This document shows, piece after piece, positions 1 through 8,129 of a DNA stretch of 64,000 bases; positions within the stretch are counted from its first letter, which is position 1; each line of letters opens with the position of its first letter. The notes beneath the pieces are model-generated. The model ran no database searches, was not told the DNA's origin, and was given only the letters and a program-made list of their open reading frames with translations. Made by a program: the position numbers and the translations under genes. This DNA comes from Limiplasma sp045538465. GTDB taxonomy: Bacteria; Bacillota; Clostridia; Christensenellales; Aristaeellaceae. The DNA lies in NCBI GenBank assembly GCA_045538465.1, contig JAZSRK010000017.1, positions 1 to 64,000 on the forward strand, given 5' to 3'.

Positions 1-4
1 GGAA

Positions 5-22
5 AGGGAGGGGGAAAGGGGG
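5..22 (+). other. G-run tract at window edge
   Basis: Three runs of three to five guanines lie close together, separated by one and three bases. The motif could form a G-quadruplex if a fourth run (near 42 or off the left edge) takes part. No gene is seen between here and the repeats at 85. Confidence 0.3.
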
Positions 23-84
23 CGACCCCACTACTATGCAGGGCGGGCATTGTATGCACACACCCACGCCCCAACCCCGGCAGT

Positions 85-195
85 CGATCGGCACGGCGAC
101 CTTCTCCGGATCCGGCGCAGCCGATCGGCACGGCAACCTTCTCCGGATAAGGCGCAGCCGATCGGCACGGCGACCTTCTCCGGATCCGGCGCAGC
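85..195. repeat. Three tandem 37-bp repeats
   Basis: Three back-to-back copies start at 85, 122 and 159. Copies 1 and 3 are identical; copy 2 differs at three bases. Each unit starts CGATCGGCACGGC and ends GGCGCAGC, and contains the palindrome-like CTCCGGATCCGG. The array ends two bases from the stop codon of the DnaD-like gene on the minus strand. The unit is not a multiple of three and lies outside that gene. It could be an iteron-like protein binding array or a remnant of a longer array. Confidence 0.85.
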
Positions 196-197
196 AA

Positions 198-704
198 TTA
201 CAAGAGTGCAGCGGCAGCCAGATCATCCGGAGACATATCGTTGACGGAGGCATCATACGGGCGCTGTTCATACATCTGTGCAAGAACGCGCCTTTGTGGC
301 TTCTGGGCGGTAAAATATCCGGGTTTATACTTGGCATCGGTCTGCTGCCAGTACGCCTCTACGGCAGCGGAGAACGCCTCCGCAGTAGTGTTGCCCAGCT
401 CAATTTGAGCGCTTGCAACCTTGAATGCATACGCCCACGATGGACGCGGTGCGTTTTGCTTTGTATACTCAATGACTGCGCATATCATTTCGGGCAAGGC
501 ACCAGCTTGCAATAGCTGCATGATACCTTGTCTGGCTCTATCGTTTGGGGTATAGCCCAGCTGCGCTTGCATGCAAGCAGCAATGAGCGAAAAGCCCTCA
601 GATAAAGAAAAAGATAAAGATACACGATAATTATTATTATAATATAATATATTAGTGTTTGTGGTATCGGGAGCCTGTACGGTACTACATCTAGTATTGG
701 ACAT
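198..704 (-). CDS. DnaD-like replication protein of the mobile element (putative)
   Basis: The product has 168 residues. The middle part (about residues 50-105, YTPNDRARQGIMQLL through SWAYAFKVASAQ) resembles the helical DnaD/DnaB_2 domain of phage and plasmid replisome organisers, in which a short helical block is followed by a conserved aromatic-rich helix. The assignment is tentative because the N-terminal winged helix usual in such proteins is absent. The start has a GAGGTG ribosome binding site seven to eight bases upstream. It is divergent from the recombinase gene and shares a short control region with it. Codons for residues 17-27 form a very AT-rich tract (about 625-657) unlike the GC-rich surroundings. 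The gene is most likely part of an integrated plasmid, phage or conjugative element. Confidence 0.5.
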   Translation of the reverse strand: MSNTRCSTVQAPDTTNTNILYYNNNYRVSLSFSLSEGFSLIAACMQAQLGYTPNDRARQGIMQLLQAGALPEMICAVIEYTKQNAPRPSWAYAFKVASAQIELGNTTAEAFSAAVEAYWQQTDAKYKPGYFTAQKPQRRVLAQMYEQRPYDASVNDMSPDDLAAAALL

Positions 705-726
705 ATAGACACACCTCTGCTATGAT
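697..726 (+). promoter_or_regulatory. Candidate promoter for the recombinase gene
   Basis: TTGGAC (697-702) and TATGAT (721-726) are separated by 18 bp. A small hairpin, GGCAC-ATA-GTGCC (731-743), lies between the promoter and the GGGGGTG ribosome binding site. Confidence 0.5.
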
Positions 727-758
727 TTTAGGCACATAGTGCCGGGGGGTGTGTACAA

Positions 759-1658
759 ATGACACTCGGAGAATACCTCGCAATATGGCTTGAGACATAC
801 GTTGAGCCATTTCGCAGACCATCGACAGTTGCTTGCTATGATCGCGCGGCGCGAACGCTGCCTCGAGAACTTACACAACGACAGTTGACGGAGTTAGACG
901 GGCTAAACATCCAGCGTGCCTTAAATCATAAGGCATTGAAGCACCCACGCGCAGCACAATTACAGTTTGCAATGCTGCATGCAGCATTGAAGCGTGCGCA
1001 ACGGCTGCGGCTTGTGGATGAATCGCCCATGATGGCAGTAGACAAGCCTCTGCACAAAGCACGCAAAGCAACTGTATTATCGGCAGAAGAACTGCGGCAA
1101 TACCTCAGCGTGGCAAAGAATGAACGTGTATACCCCCTTTTGTTATGTATTGCGCTGTTGGGATTGCGGCGCGGCGAGGCGCTAGCGCTGACATGGTCAG
1201 CGATCAGCGGCGAAGCGCTCAGGATAGAACAGCAACGGCTGAGGCAACCCGGGAAGGGGCTGCAGCTTGTCTCGCTCAAATCAGAGAGCAGCCGCCGAAC
1301 GCTGCCGATCGCGCCGGAACTCCGGCGAGATCTGGACGAGTGGCGGCAGCGGCAACAGGTTTATGCTATAGGCGGCTATGTGTGCGATGCTACGCCGGAA
1401 GCGTTGGCAAAGGCACACAAGCGCGTTATTGCCGCAGCAAAGCTGCCGGCAGTAACGCTTCACGGGCTGCGGCACACCATGGCGGCGCTGCTGGCGGCAA
1501 GTGGAACGCCCATCAAGGTGCTGCAAGGCATTCTGGGGCATGCACAGTACAAACTGACAGCAGACCTTTATGCCGACCACCTTACGCCGGAGGCATTCCG
1601 ATACGACCTCGCGAAAATGGCTCAGGTATGCAATTATCAAGCTACGGGGCGGGTTTGA
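759..1658 (+). CDS. int: Tyrosine site-specific recombinase (integrase)
   Basis: The 299-residue protein has an N-terminal SAM-like core-binding region (about 1-95) and a C-terminal catalytic domain. The catalytic set is visible: R137 in GLRRGE, H235 and R238 in HGLRH, H261 in LGHAQ and the nucleophile Y271 in LYADH. The gene ends 12 bp before a 3' tRNA-Ser fragment, the classic position of an integrase beside its attachment site. The protein therefore very probably catalyses integration and excision of the element whose right end is seen here. The domain is complete and there is no sign of decay. Confidence 0.93.
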   Translation: MTLGEYLAIWLETYVEPFRRPSTVACYDRAARTLPRELTQRQLTELDGLNIQRALNHKALKHPRAAQLQFAMLHAALKRAQRLRLVDESPMMAVDKPLHKARKATVLSAEELRQYLSVAKNERVYPLLLCIALLGLRRGEALALTWSAISGEALRIEQQRLRQPGKGLQLVSLKSESSRRTLPIAPELRRDLDEWRQRQQVYAIGGYVCDATPEALAKAHKRVIAAAKLPAVTLHGLRHTMAALLAASGTPIKVLQGILGHAQYKLTADLYADHLTPEAFRYDLAKMAQVCNYQATGRV

Positions 1659-1669
1659 TGCGCTACCGT

Positions 1670-1736
1670 GCGCACGACTGGAAATCGTGTTTACGTTGAT
1701 AGCGTAACTAGGGTTCAAATCCCTAACTCTCCGCCA
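1670..1736 (+). other. Attachment site: 3' fragment of tRNA-Ser(GGA)
   Basis: From about 1670 the sequence reads as the 3' part of a tRNA-Ser. It has an anticodon stem CACGA/TCGTG with loop CTGGAAA (anticodon GGA), a long variable arm, a T arm TAGGG-TTCAAAT-CCCTA, an acceptor strand ACTCTCC (1726-1732), discriminator G and an encoded CCA (1734-1736). The 5' acceptor GGAGAGT and D arm are absent upstream, where integrase sequence lies instead. This is the duplicated core left by integration; the intact tRNA gene should be at the other end of the element, off the left edge. Confidence 0.85.
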
Positions 1737-1780
1737 AGAAAGCCCATGGAACCTTTCGGTTTCAAGGGCTTTCTCTTTTC
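1737..1780 (+). terminator. Rho-independent terminator after tRNA-Ser
   Basis: A 17-bp imperfect stem (AGAAAGCCC with GGGCTTTCT, extended inward to AACC/GGTT) closes a TTTC loop and is followed by CTTTTC. It was presumably the host tRNA-Ser terminator. Confidence 0.8.
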
Positions 1781-2353
1781 TGGATAACACACGGGCGTTT
1801 CGCTCGCATCTTAATAGAGCAATTACATACGAAAACTACCGTCATTCTCCGCGCCGATCTCAACGATTCATACAGCACGCCTTTTACCCACTCTTCAAGC
1901 ACCTGTTCGCCGTTTGGGTAGGTATGTATATAGGTACCAGTCATCTTGGCGCCGCTAAAGAAGCCGCTGTAAAGAAAAAACCGTTGGTCCATCTGTATAG
2001 ACCGTACCCTTGCTTTATACCATCGACCCGATCCCCAGAAAAAATATCTCCGCTTCTCCAGCGGACCGTACCGAATCCGTTGTATAGATCATCGGTAAAC
2101 TGACCTGTAAACATAGTGCCGCTGTGCCAAAAGCGGAAACCGGCACCATCCAGTTTGCCATTGTTCCATGTGCCGCTCATCAGCGAACCATCCCAAAGCG
2201 CAGCGAGCCTTTTCCGTTGTGGGCACCGTTTGTGTACATACCGGTGCAACCAATATTATTGCATTCATCATAGCGTATAGGCAATGGATACGCAAGCTTT
2301 TGCGGCCTCTGTCGGATGACGGGGTGGGAAATGAAGTTGCCGCTGCGTACCAT
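1762..2353 (-). pseudogene. MORN-repeat protein gene, broken by two frameshifts
   Basis: Three overlapping minus-strand frames together encode one chain with MORN-type repeats (for example GAGFRFWHSGTMFTGQF and NGFGTVRWRSGDIFSG). The first frame shift is near 2195-2197, the second in an A6 run at 1975-1980; in both cases one extra T on the coding strand restores the frame. MORN repeats are membrane- or lipid-associated beta-hairpin repeats of varied function. The last frame runs into the tRNA terminator, so the true 3' end is uncertain and a third lesion is possible. The probable start, ATG at 2353, has no clear ribosome binding site. The 5' end lies beside the exopolysaccharide promoter, on the opposite strand. 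Confidence 0.65.
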
Positions 2354-2361
2354 GCCGGATA

Positions 2362-2390
2362 TTGACGTACCCAGCAAAAGAAAGTATACT
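2362..2390 (+). promoter_or_regulatory. Promoter of the exopolysaccharide operon
   Basis: TTGACG (2362-2367) and TATACT (2385-2390) are separated by exactly 17 bp, a near-consensus vegetative promoter. No other good promoter was found before 16774, so it may drive about 14 kb of co-oriented genes. Confidence 0.75.
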
Positions 2391-2451
2391 TTTGTATGGC
2401 TGTGTAAACAGTGCACAACACGGGTTTGCCCCCGGGATAACAGGTGATGAA

Positions 2452-3819
2452 ATGATCCGTAAGAATCAGAAGCAGCTGAACCGACTGAATGCGTTTTCGG
2501 ACGGCGTTTTGGTGTTGCTTTCCTATTTGTTTGCTTCTTGGCTTTGGCTGGATGTGGTAAGAGGCAACGCCAATATTGCAGCAGTTACCGGTCTTTCCAG
2601 CTTTTTGACGGCTGTCATCTATGCCATTTGGACGGTGATCGTGCTTGCCTGCTTCCGGCTGTACCGCACCACCCGTATTTCCCGTATGGGCAAAGGGCTG
2701 AGCAGCGTTATTATGGGCAACGCCATTGCCCTTATCAGCGCAGCGGCGGTGCTGTATCTGTTCCGCTTGCAGGAGTTTTCCCGCGGCGTTTTGGCAGTGT
2801 TCTATGTAACGGTGTGCCTTGTGCTCATCGTTAAGCGTTTGCTGCTTCGCAGTGTTTTGCGCCGCATGCGGGCAAAGGGCTACAACCAGAAGCATGTACT
2901 GGTCATTGGCGGCGGCCAGCTGGCTGAGCGCTACATTCAGGTAGTGGAAAAAGACGAAGAACTCGGCATGCGTGTAGCTGACCATCTCAAAGGGATGGAG
3001 GGACTGGGCGAAAAGATGGAGCAGCTGCTCCACGGTGCCGAGATCGACGAGGTAGTGGCAGCCTTGGAGCCTGCCGAAACTGGCAACATTTTCGAGATCA
3101 TCCGCATCTGTGAAAAATGCGGTACCAAGATCAGCGTTGTGCCCTCCTATAACGATGTTATCCCTACCCGCCCCACCATCGATGTGGTAGGGGATATGAA
3201 GCTCATCCAGCTGCGTACCACCCCGCTGGACGAGCCTGTAAACGCTTTTATGAAGCGTGCTTTTGACGTGGTAGCCAGCCTTATCCTGATCGTGCTCGCC
3301 AGCCCTATCATGCTGGTGGCTGCCATTGGCACCAAGCTGTCCAGCCCCGGTCCCATCTTGTTCAAACAGGAGCGGGTGGGTCTGAATAAGAAAAACTTTA
3401 CCATGCTCAAATTCCGCAGTATGCGGGTAAACAGCCAGCAGGATACCGGCTGGAGCACGGCTGTGGATAACCGCCGCACCAAGTTTGGCTCCTTGCTTCG
3501 CAAAACCAGTATCGACGAGCTTCCTCAGTTGTTTAACACCCTGAAGGGCGATATGAGCCTTGTGGGCCCCCGCCCCGAAATTCCCTTCTATGTAGAGCAG
3601 TTCCGCGAGACCATTCCGTTGTATATGGTTAAAAATCAGGTGCGTCCCGGTATTACCGGCTGGGCGCAGGTAAATGGCTACAGAGGCGATACCAGTATTG
3701 AGGAGCGTGTAAAGCACGACCTTTGGTATATCGAAAACTGGAGCATGGGGCTGGATATTGCTATTCTGTTCCGTACCGTCTTTGGCGGTATGATCAATCA
3801 GGAGAAGGTAGGAAAGTAA
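2452..3819 (+). CDS. Undecaprenyl-phosphate sugar phosphotransferase (WbaP/CpsE type)
   Basis: This 455-residue membrane enzyme starts polysaccharide assembly by moving a sugar-1-phosphate from a nucleotide sugar to undecaprenyl phosphate at the inner face of the membrane. Residues 1-130 hold several membrane segments, followed by a Rossmann-like CoA-binding-type region (VLVIGGGQLAERYI). The catalytic PF02397 domain begins at about residue 267 (MKRAFDVV) and contains FKQERVG, KFRSM, SIDELPQL and DMSLVGPRPE. The ATG at 2452 is chosen because an AGGTGATGA ribosome binding site precedes it; an upstream in-frame ATG at 2362 lies inside the promoter. It is the first gene of the exopolysaccharide operon. 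The sugar specificity cannot be read from sequence. Confidence 0.93.
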   Translation: MIRKNQKQLNRLNAFSDGVLVLLSYLFASWLWLDVVRGNANIAAVTGLSSFLTAVIYAIWTVIVLACFRLYRTTRISRMGKGLSSVIMGNAIALISAAAVLYLFRLQEFSRGVLAVFYVTVCLVLIVKRLLLRSVLRRMRAKGYNQKHVLVIGGGQLAERYIQVVEKDEELGMRVADHLKGMEGLGEKMEQLLHGAEIDEVVAALEPAETGNIFEIIRICEKCGTKISVVPSYNDVIPTRPTIDVVGDMKLIQLRTTPLDEPVNAFMKRAFDVVASLILIVLASPIMLVAAIGTKLSSPGPILFKQERVGLNKKNFTMLKFRSMRVNSQQDTGWSTAVDNRRTKFGSLLRKTSIDELPQLFNTLKGDMSLVGPRPEIPFYVEQFRETIPLYMVKNQVRPGITGWAQVNGYRGDTSIEERVKHDLWYIENWSMGLDIAILFRTVFGGMINQEKVGK

Positions 3820-3820
3820 T

Positions 3821-4936
3821 ATGGAACAGAAGCTGCCTTTGCGTGTGGCTCTGGTCGTCAATCGGATGGATACCGGCGGTATTGAAGCTACGGTGATGAA
3901 TTACTACCGCCATTTGGATCGCAGCAAGGTACAGTTCGACTTTTATTATTGCGAAGATAGCACCTTTCCCCAGCGTGAGGAGCTGGAAAATCTTGGTGCT
4001 GGACTGTATCCCATCCCGCCTTATACCCATGTGGGCGCTTACCAAAATGTGCTCCAACAGGCCTTTGCTGAAAAAAAATACACCATTGTTCATGCCCATA
4101 TGAGCACCATGTCCATTTTCCCGTTGTATGCAGCATGGCGTGCTGGCGTTCCTGTACGTATTTGCCATTCCCATTCTACCGCGCATTGGGGCGAGGGAAT
4201 GCGTACTGTGCTTAAGTATCTGCTCAGACCCTTTTGCAAGCTGTTTGCTACCGAGCTTTTTGCTTGTGGCGAACTGGCCGGGCAATGGATGTATGGTAAA
4301 AGCTGCTATCGTAAAGGACATGTGACCCTTGTTCAGAACGCTATCGATAACGAACGCTTTCGTTTTCAGCCGGAAGATCGGACCGAATTGCGCAAAGAGC
4401 TCGGCATTGCGGAAGATGCCTTCGTAGTAGGACATGTGGGCCGCTTTGTCTACCCGAAAAACCATATGTTCCTGCTGGAAGTGTTTCATCAGCTGTATAA
4501 GCAAGACCCCAAAGCACGCCTGTTGCTGGTAGGCGAAGGCGAGCTGGAGCAGAACGTTCGTCAACGCGTGGCAGAGCTCCAGATAGAGGACGCTGTTATC
4601 TTTGCTGGTGTGCGTAAGGATGTTCCAAAGCTTTATTCTGCCATGGATGCTTTTTGCCAGCCCAGTTTTTATGAAGGTATGGGTCTTGTAGGTTGGGAAG
4701 CACAATCCAATGGCTTGCCTTGCCTGTTTTCCCAAAATATCACCAGCGAGTCTGTACTGTCTGATGCATCTGTGCAGTTGCCTCTCGCCGATGCTGTTCA
4801 ATGGGCGGATATGCTGCAGCAACTGAAGCGAGTGACCGATGTTCAGGCACCGGATATCCGCATCTGCGCTAAAGAACTGGAAGATCGTTATCTTCAGCTT
4901 CATGACCAGCATTCCACAGCTGGTGTCAAACGCTAA
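3821..4936 (+). CDS. Glycosyltransferase family 4 (EpsF/CapM-like)
   Basis: The 371-residue protein is a GT-B retaining glycosyltransferase. The N-terminal half has the acceptor-side start VALVVNRMDTGGIEA. The C-terminal half has VVGHVGRFVYPKNH, LLLVGEGELE and the donor-binding stretch PSFYEGMGLVGWEAQSNGLPC, the equivalent of the E-x7-E motif. It should add one sugar to the lipid-linked repeat unit on the cytoplasmic face. Ribosome binding site AGGAAAG lies four bases before ATG, and the gene starts one base after the stop of the phosphoglycosyl transferase gene, so the two are translationally coupled. Confidence 0.9.
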   Translation: MEQKLPLRVALVVNRMDTGGIEATVMNYYRHLDRSKVQFDFYYCEDSTFPQREELENLGAGLYPIPPYTHVGAYQNVLQQAFAEKKYTIVHAHMSTMSIFPLYAAWRAGVPVRICHSHSTAHWGEGMRTVLKYLLRPFCKLFATELFACGELAGQWMYGKSCYRKGHVTLVQNAIDNERFRFQPEDRTELRKELGIAEDAFVVGHVGRFVYPKNHMFLLEVFHQLYKQDPKARLLLVGEGELEQNVRQRVAELQIEDAVIFAGVRKDVPKLYSAMDAFCQPSFYEGMGLVGWEAQSNGLPCLFSQNITSESVLSDASVQLPLADAVQWADMLQQLKRVTDVQAPDIRICAKELEDRYLQLHDQHSTAGVKR

Positions 4937-4958
4937 GCCGTAGGAAAGGAAGTTACTC

Positions 4959-6248
4959 ATGCTTCGTGTCCTTTTGATCACCCGGGAACCCTGGCGGGAC
5001 GACAGCAACGAGGGCAGTGTGCTGTCCAGTTGGTTTGAAAATCAACCGATGGAGATAGCTCATATCTACTGCAAGCCCGGTTTGCCTGCCAACAAGTGCT
5101 GCCAACGCTACTTTCAGTTGACGGATCAAATGGCTGCCAAAAATCTGCTAAAGCGCGAGTCTATGGGCAGGGCCTTTGAGCTTACGCAGGAGCAGATGGC
5201 GGGGGAGGAGCCTTCTAAACCTGCCTCCGAGCAAGAGATGAAATCTTTCTACGACTTTTTCCGCCGCCACAATTGGACCATCTTCTTTCTTATGCAGGAG
5301 TTCCTGTGGCGCTTGGCTAATTGGAAAAGCAAAGCTCTGGAGGACTTTGTAGACGACTTTGCCCCGGATGTGATCGTAGCGCCCCTGTGCTACAGCCGTT
5401 TTGTCATGGCTATCCAGCGCTGGGTGGCCAAGCGGCTCAATAAGCCTATGGTGGGTATTGTTTGGGATGATCTGTACTCTCTCAAACAGTGGCGTTTCAG
5501 CCCGATTTTCTGGTTGAACCGCTTTTTGCAGCGTGCAGCTGTAAAAAAGACGGTCGATCGGTGCCATCAGCTCTATACCCTTTGTCCTCAGCAGGCGGAG
5601 GCCTTTGGTGAACTGTTCGGCCGCAGCTTTGGTGTTTTTCCCAAGGTGGGAGCGGCACAAAACCCTGCGCAGAACGATGCTCCGACCGTGCGCTTTATTT
5701 ATGCCGGCGGCATCTATTATGGTCGCATGGATACCTTGGCGCAGGTAGTAGAAGCATTGGAACAACTTGATCAGCAGGGAAGCCCCTGCCGTTTGGATGT
5801 GTACACCAACAGCGCCGATGCCCACCTGCTGGCTAAAGAAGGCATTTGCACTGTTCATAGCGCTGTTTCTGCCGATGAGCTCAAGCAGCAATATGCCCGT
5901 TCTCACGTGGCGCTTCATGTGGAAGGGTTTAAGCCAGCAGAACTGTACCAGTGCAGGCTCAGCTTCTCTTCCAAGATCGTGGATTGCCTCGCCAGCGGTT
6001 GCGCGGTATTGGCTATTTGTCCCGAAGAAAACTGCGGTTTCCGCTACCTGCGGGATCGTGAAGCCGCTGTATGCGTGCATCAGCCGGAAAAACTCTCCGA
6101 GAGCGTCGAAATGTTGGTATGCGATGCACAGCAGCGCTCCCTGTGGGCTGAACGAGCCAAAGCGTGCATTGTGCAAGAGCACAGCAGCGGACAGGTTCAG
6201 CAACTCATCTGCCAACACTTGACGCAAGCTGCACAGGCGTCTGTTTAA
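4959..6248 (+). CDS. GT-B-like glycosyltransferase, divergent
   Basis: The 429-residue protein looks like a GT-B glycosyltransferase in outline. An N-terminal LLITREPWRDDSNEGS region is followed by a helical, Phe/Trp-rich insert (about residues 60-125), a DVIVAPLCYSR strand and a C-terminal half with RFIYAGGIYYGRMD and FSSKIVDCLASGCAVLAI. The donor-site glutamates are less clear than in its neighbours. It is likely to transfer a sugar in repeat-unit assembly. Ribosome binding site AAAGGAAG precedes ATG by six bases, and the gene lies 22 bp after the previous one. Confidence 0.75.
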   Translation: MLRVLLITREPWRDDSNEGSVLSSWFENQPMEIAHIYCKPGLPANKCCQRYFQLTDQMAAKNLLKRESMGRAFELTQEQMAGEEPSKPASEQEMKSFYDFFRRHNWTIFFLMQEFLWRLANWKSKALEDFVDDFAPDVIVAPLCYSRFVMAIQRWVAKRLNKPMVGIVWDDLYSLKQWRFSPIFWLNRFLQRAAVKKTVDRCHQLYTLCPQQAEAFGELFGRSFGVFPKVGAAQNPAQNDAPTVRFIYAGGIYYGRMDTLAQVVEALEQLDQQGSPCRLDVYTNSADAHLLAKEGICTVHSAVSADELKQQYARSHVALHVEGFKPAELYQCRLSFSSKIVDCLASGCAVLAICPEENCGFRYLRDREAAVCVHQPEKLSESVEMLVCDAQQRSLWAERAKACIVQEHSSGQVQQLICQHLTQAAQASV

Positions 6249-6306
6249 GGCGAGTGACCATCCATCGTTTACGAAAGCCTATTTCACTTGAAAGGAGTCT
6301 GGTTGT

Positions 6307-7515
6307 ATGAAAGTAGCGCAAATAAACGCAGTTTGCGGCATTGCTTCGACCGGTCGCACCTCAGTTGAATTGGCACAGGATTTGGAGGAAAAAGGCCATT
6401 CCAGCCATGTGTTTTATTCCTATGGAAAAAACACCTATCCTCACGCGACCCGCATTGGCAGTACGCCCAACCGTAAGCTGCATGCGCTTTTGTCCCGCAT
6501 CACCGGTCTGCAGGGGTATTTTTCCTACCTGCCCACCCTGCGGCTCATCCGTCAGTTGAAACAGTATCAGCCGGATGTAGTGCATTTGCGAAATCTTCAC
6601 GCTAACTACATCCACCTGAAGACCTTGTTCACCTACTTGGCAAAATACGATATCCCCACCGTTATTACTCTGCACGATTGCTGGCTTTATACGGGCAAGT
6701 GCACTCACTACATCGGTGTCGGCTGCGAGAAGTGGCGCAAGGAATGCGGTCAGTGTCCGCTGCTGCACATCGACAATAACAATCCCACCCTGTTTTTCGA
6801 TACCACCCGCAAGTGCTTGAGGGATAAGAAAAAATGGCTGGATGCCATTCCGCGGCTCGGCGTGGTGGGCGTGTCCCAATGGGTTGCGCAAGAAGCAGCC
6901 AATGGCTCCATTCTGGCCGATCGCCAGCCGGAAACCATCTACAACTGGATCGATCTGGATGTTTTTCATCCCACGCAAAGCAATCTTCGCAAAAAGCACC
7001 AGCTGGAAGACAAGTTTGTCATCCTTGTGGTCGCTTCTCTCATCAGCAAGACCAAGTGTTTGGATGAGATACAGACCATCGCTGCACAAATGCCGCCTCA
7101 CTGGGCCATCGTGGCCATCGGTCAGACAGCAGCTCCTTTGCCCGACGGAGTCATTCATATCCCTCAAACTGACAACACCGCTATGCTGGCTGATTACTAC
7201 TCCATGGCAGATGTGTGCTTGAACACCACCCATTGCGAAACCTTTGGCAAGGTAACGGCAGAAAGCATGTGCTGCGGCACCCCCGTTGTTGTGTACAACA
7301 ATACCGCCTCCCCGGAGCTTGTGGCGGATGGCTGTGGCGAGGTAGTTGAGCAAGCTAAGGGCATAGATGCTGTTATGGAAGCATTGCGCAAGGTGGAGCA
7401 AGCAGGCAAGCAGCAGTATTCAGCTACTTGTGTGCAACGCTCCTACGAGCGTTTTAGCAAAGATACAGGCGTATCCGCTTATATTGCTCTTTACGAGCGT
7501 TTGATAAACAGTTAA
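6307..7515 (+). CDS. Glycosyltransferase family 4 (WcaL/colanic-acid type)
   Basis: The 402-residue GT-B enzyme begins KVAQINAVCGIASTGR. It shows PDVVHLRNLHANYIHLKTL and TLHDCWLYTGKCTHY, with a cysteine-rich patch (residues about 137-158) typical of a subgroup of GT4 enzymes in capsule clusters. The donor side has HCETFGKVTAESMCCGTPVVVYNNTASPE, with the expected glutamate pair. It probably adds one sugar of the repeat unit. ATG is preceded by AAAGGAG at nine bases. No defect is seen. Confidence 0.88.
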   Translation: MKVAQINAVCGIASTGRTSVELAQDLEEKGHSSHVFYSYGKNTYPHATRIGSTPNRKLHALLSRITGLQGYFSYLPTLRLIRQLKQYQPDVVHLRNLHANYIHLKTLFTYLAKYDIPTVITLHDCWLYTGKCTHYIGVGCEKWRKECGQCPLLHIDNNNPTLFFDTTRKCLRDKKKWLDAIPRLGVVGVSQWVAQEAANGSILADRQPETIYNWIDLDVFHPTQSNLRKKHQLEDKFVILVVASLISKTKCLDEIQTIAAQMPPHWAIVAIGQTAAPLPDGVIHIPQTDNTAMLADYYSMADVCLNTTHCETFGKVTAESMCCGTPVVVYNNTASPELVADGCGEVVEQAKGIDAVMEALRKVEQAGKQQYSATCVQRSYERFSKDTGVSAYIALYERLINS

Positions 7516-7538
7516 GTAATCTGACAGGAGGAACATAC

Positions 7539-8084
7539 ATGTTCTCTTTGAAAAAATTATGGATCAATCGGTTCCTTAGGGAAAAAGGTCGACTCAATCA
7601 AACCGTGGAACACTACCGCAAGGTGGGTGTCACGATTGGTGAAAATGTGCAGATCATGAATTCCTCCATCGATGAGGGACACGGTTTTTTGATCGAGATC
7701 GGCAGCAATGTTACTATTACCGGCGCCACCATACTGGCTCACGATGGCAGCACAAAAGCCGCTTTGGGTTATGCCAAGGTAGGCAGAGTGACCATTGGCG
7801 ACGAAGTATTTATCGGCAGCCGTGCTATTATTCTGCCCAATGTGACCATTGGTTCCAAGGTCATTGTCGGAGCCGGTTGCGTCGTGAGCAAATCCATCCC
7901 TTCCAACAGCGTTGTTGCAGGCAGCCCCGCTAAGGTGATCTGCACCTACGATGAGTACATCGCCAAGCATAAGGCGCAGATGGAGACCCTGCCGGTCTTC
8001 CATACCTATTGGCCTGAAAAGACTGAAGAAGAAAAACAACAAATGAAACAAGCTTTGGCAGAGACCATGGGTTACGATCCGTAA
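7539..8084 (+). CDS. Hexapeptide-repeat O-acetyltransferase
   Basis: The 181-residue protein has left-handed beta-helix hexapeptide repeats (VTIGENVQIMNSS, VTITGATILAHDG, VTIGDEVFIGSRAIILPNVTIG, VIVGAGCVVSKSIPSNSVVAGSPAKVI), the signature of the maltose/galactoside and capsule acetyltransferase family. AHDG supplies the catalytic-type histidine. It probably O-acetylates a sugar of the repeat unit using acetyl-CoA. AGGAGG lies seven bases before ATG, and the gene starts 23 bp after the preceding glycosyltransferase. Confidence 0.9.
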   Translation: MFSLKKLWINRFLREKGRLNQTVEHYRKVGVTIGENVQIMNSSIDEGHGFLIEIGSNVTITGATILAHDGSTKAALGYAKVGRVTIGDEVFIGSRAIILPNVTIGSKVIVGAGCVVSKSIPSNSVVAGSPAKVICTYDEYIAKHKAQMETLPVFHTYWPEKTEEEKQQMKQALAETMGYDP

Positions 8085-8129
8085 AAGTTTTTTCTGTCAC
8101 GGTTACTACCGAAATGATCAGGAGATGAA

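Noticed and set aside
36..515. Plus-strand frame across the 37-bp repeats
   Set aside because: The Arg/Ser-rich product comes from the repeats and from the reverse of the DnaD-like gene, with no ribosome binding site.
1670..1736. Complete tRNA-Ser gene
   Set aside because: The 5' acceptor strand and D arm are missing, so only the 3' part is present.
2089..3861. Long antisense frame (590 codons) opposite the phosphoglycosyl transferase gene
   Set aside because: It is a shadow of a GC-rich coding gene that rarely uses TTA, CTA and TCA codons; it has no family features and no ribosome binding site.
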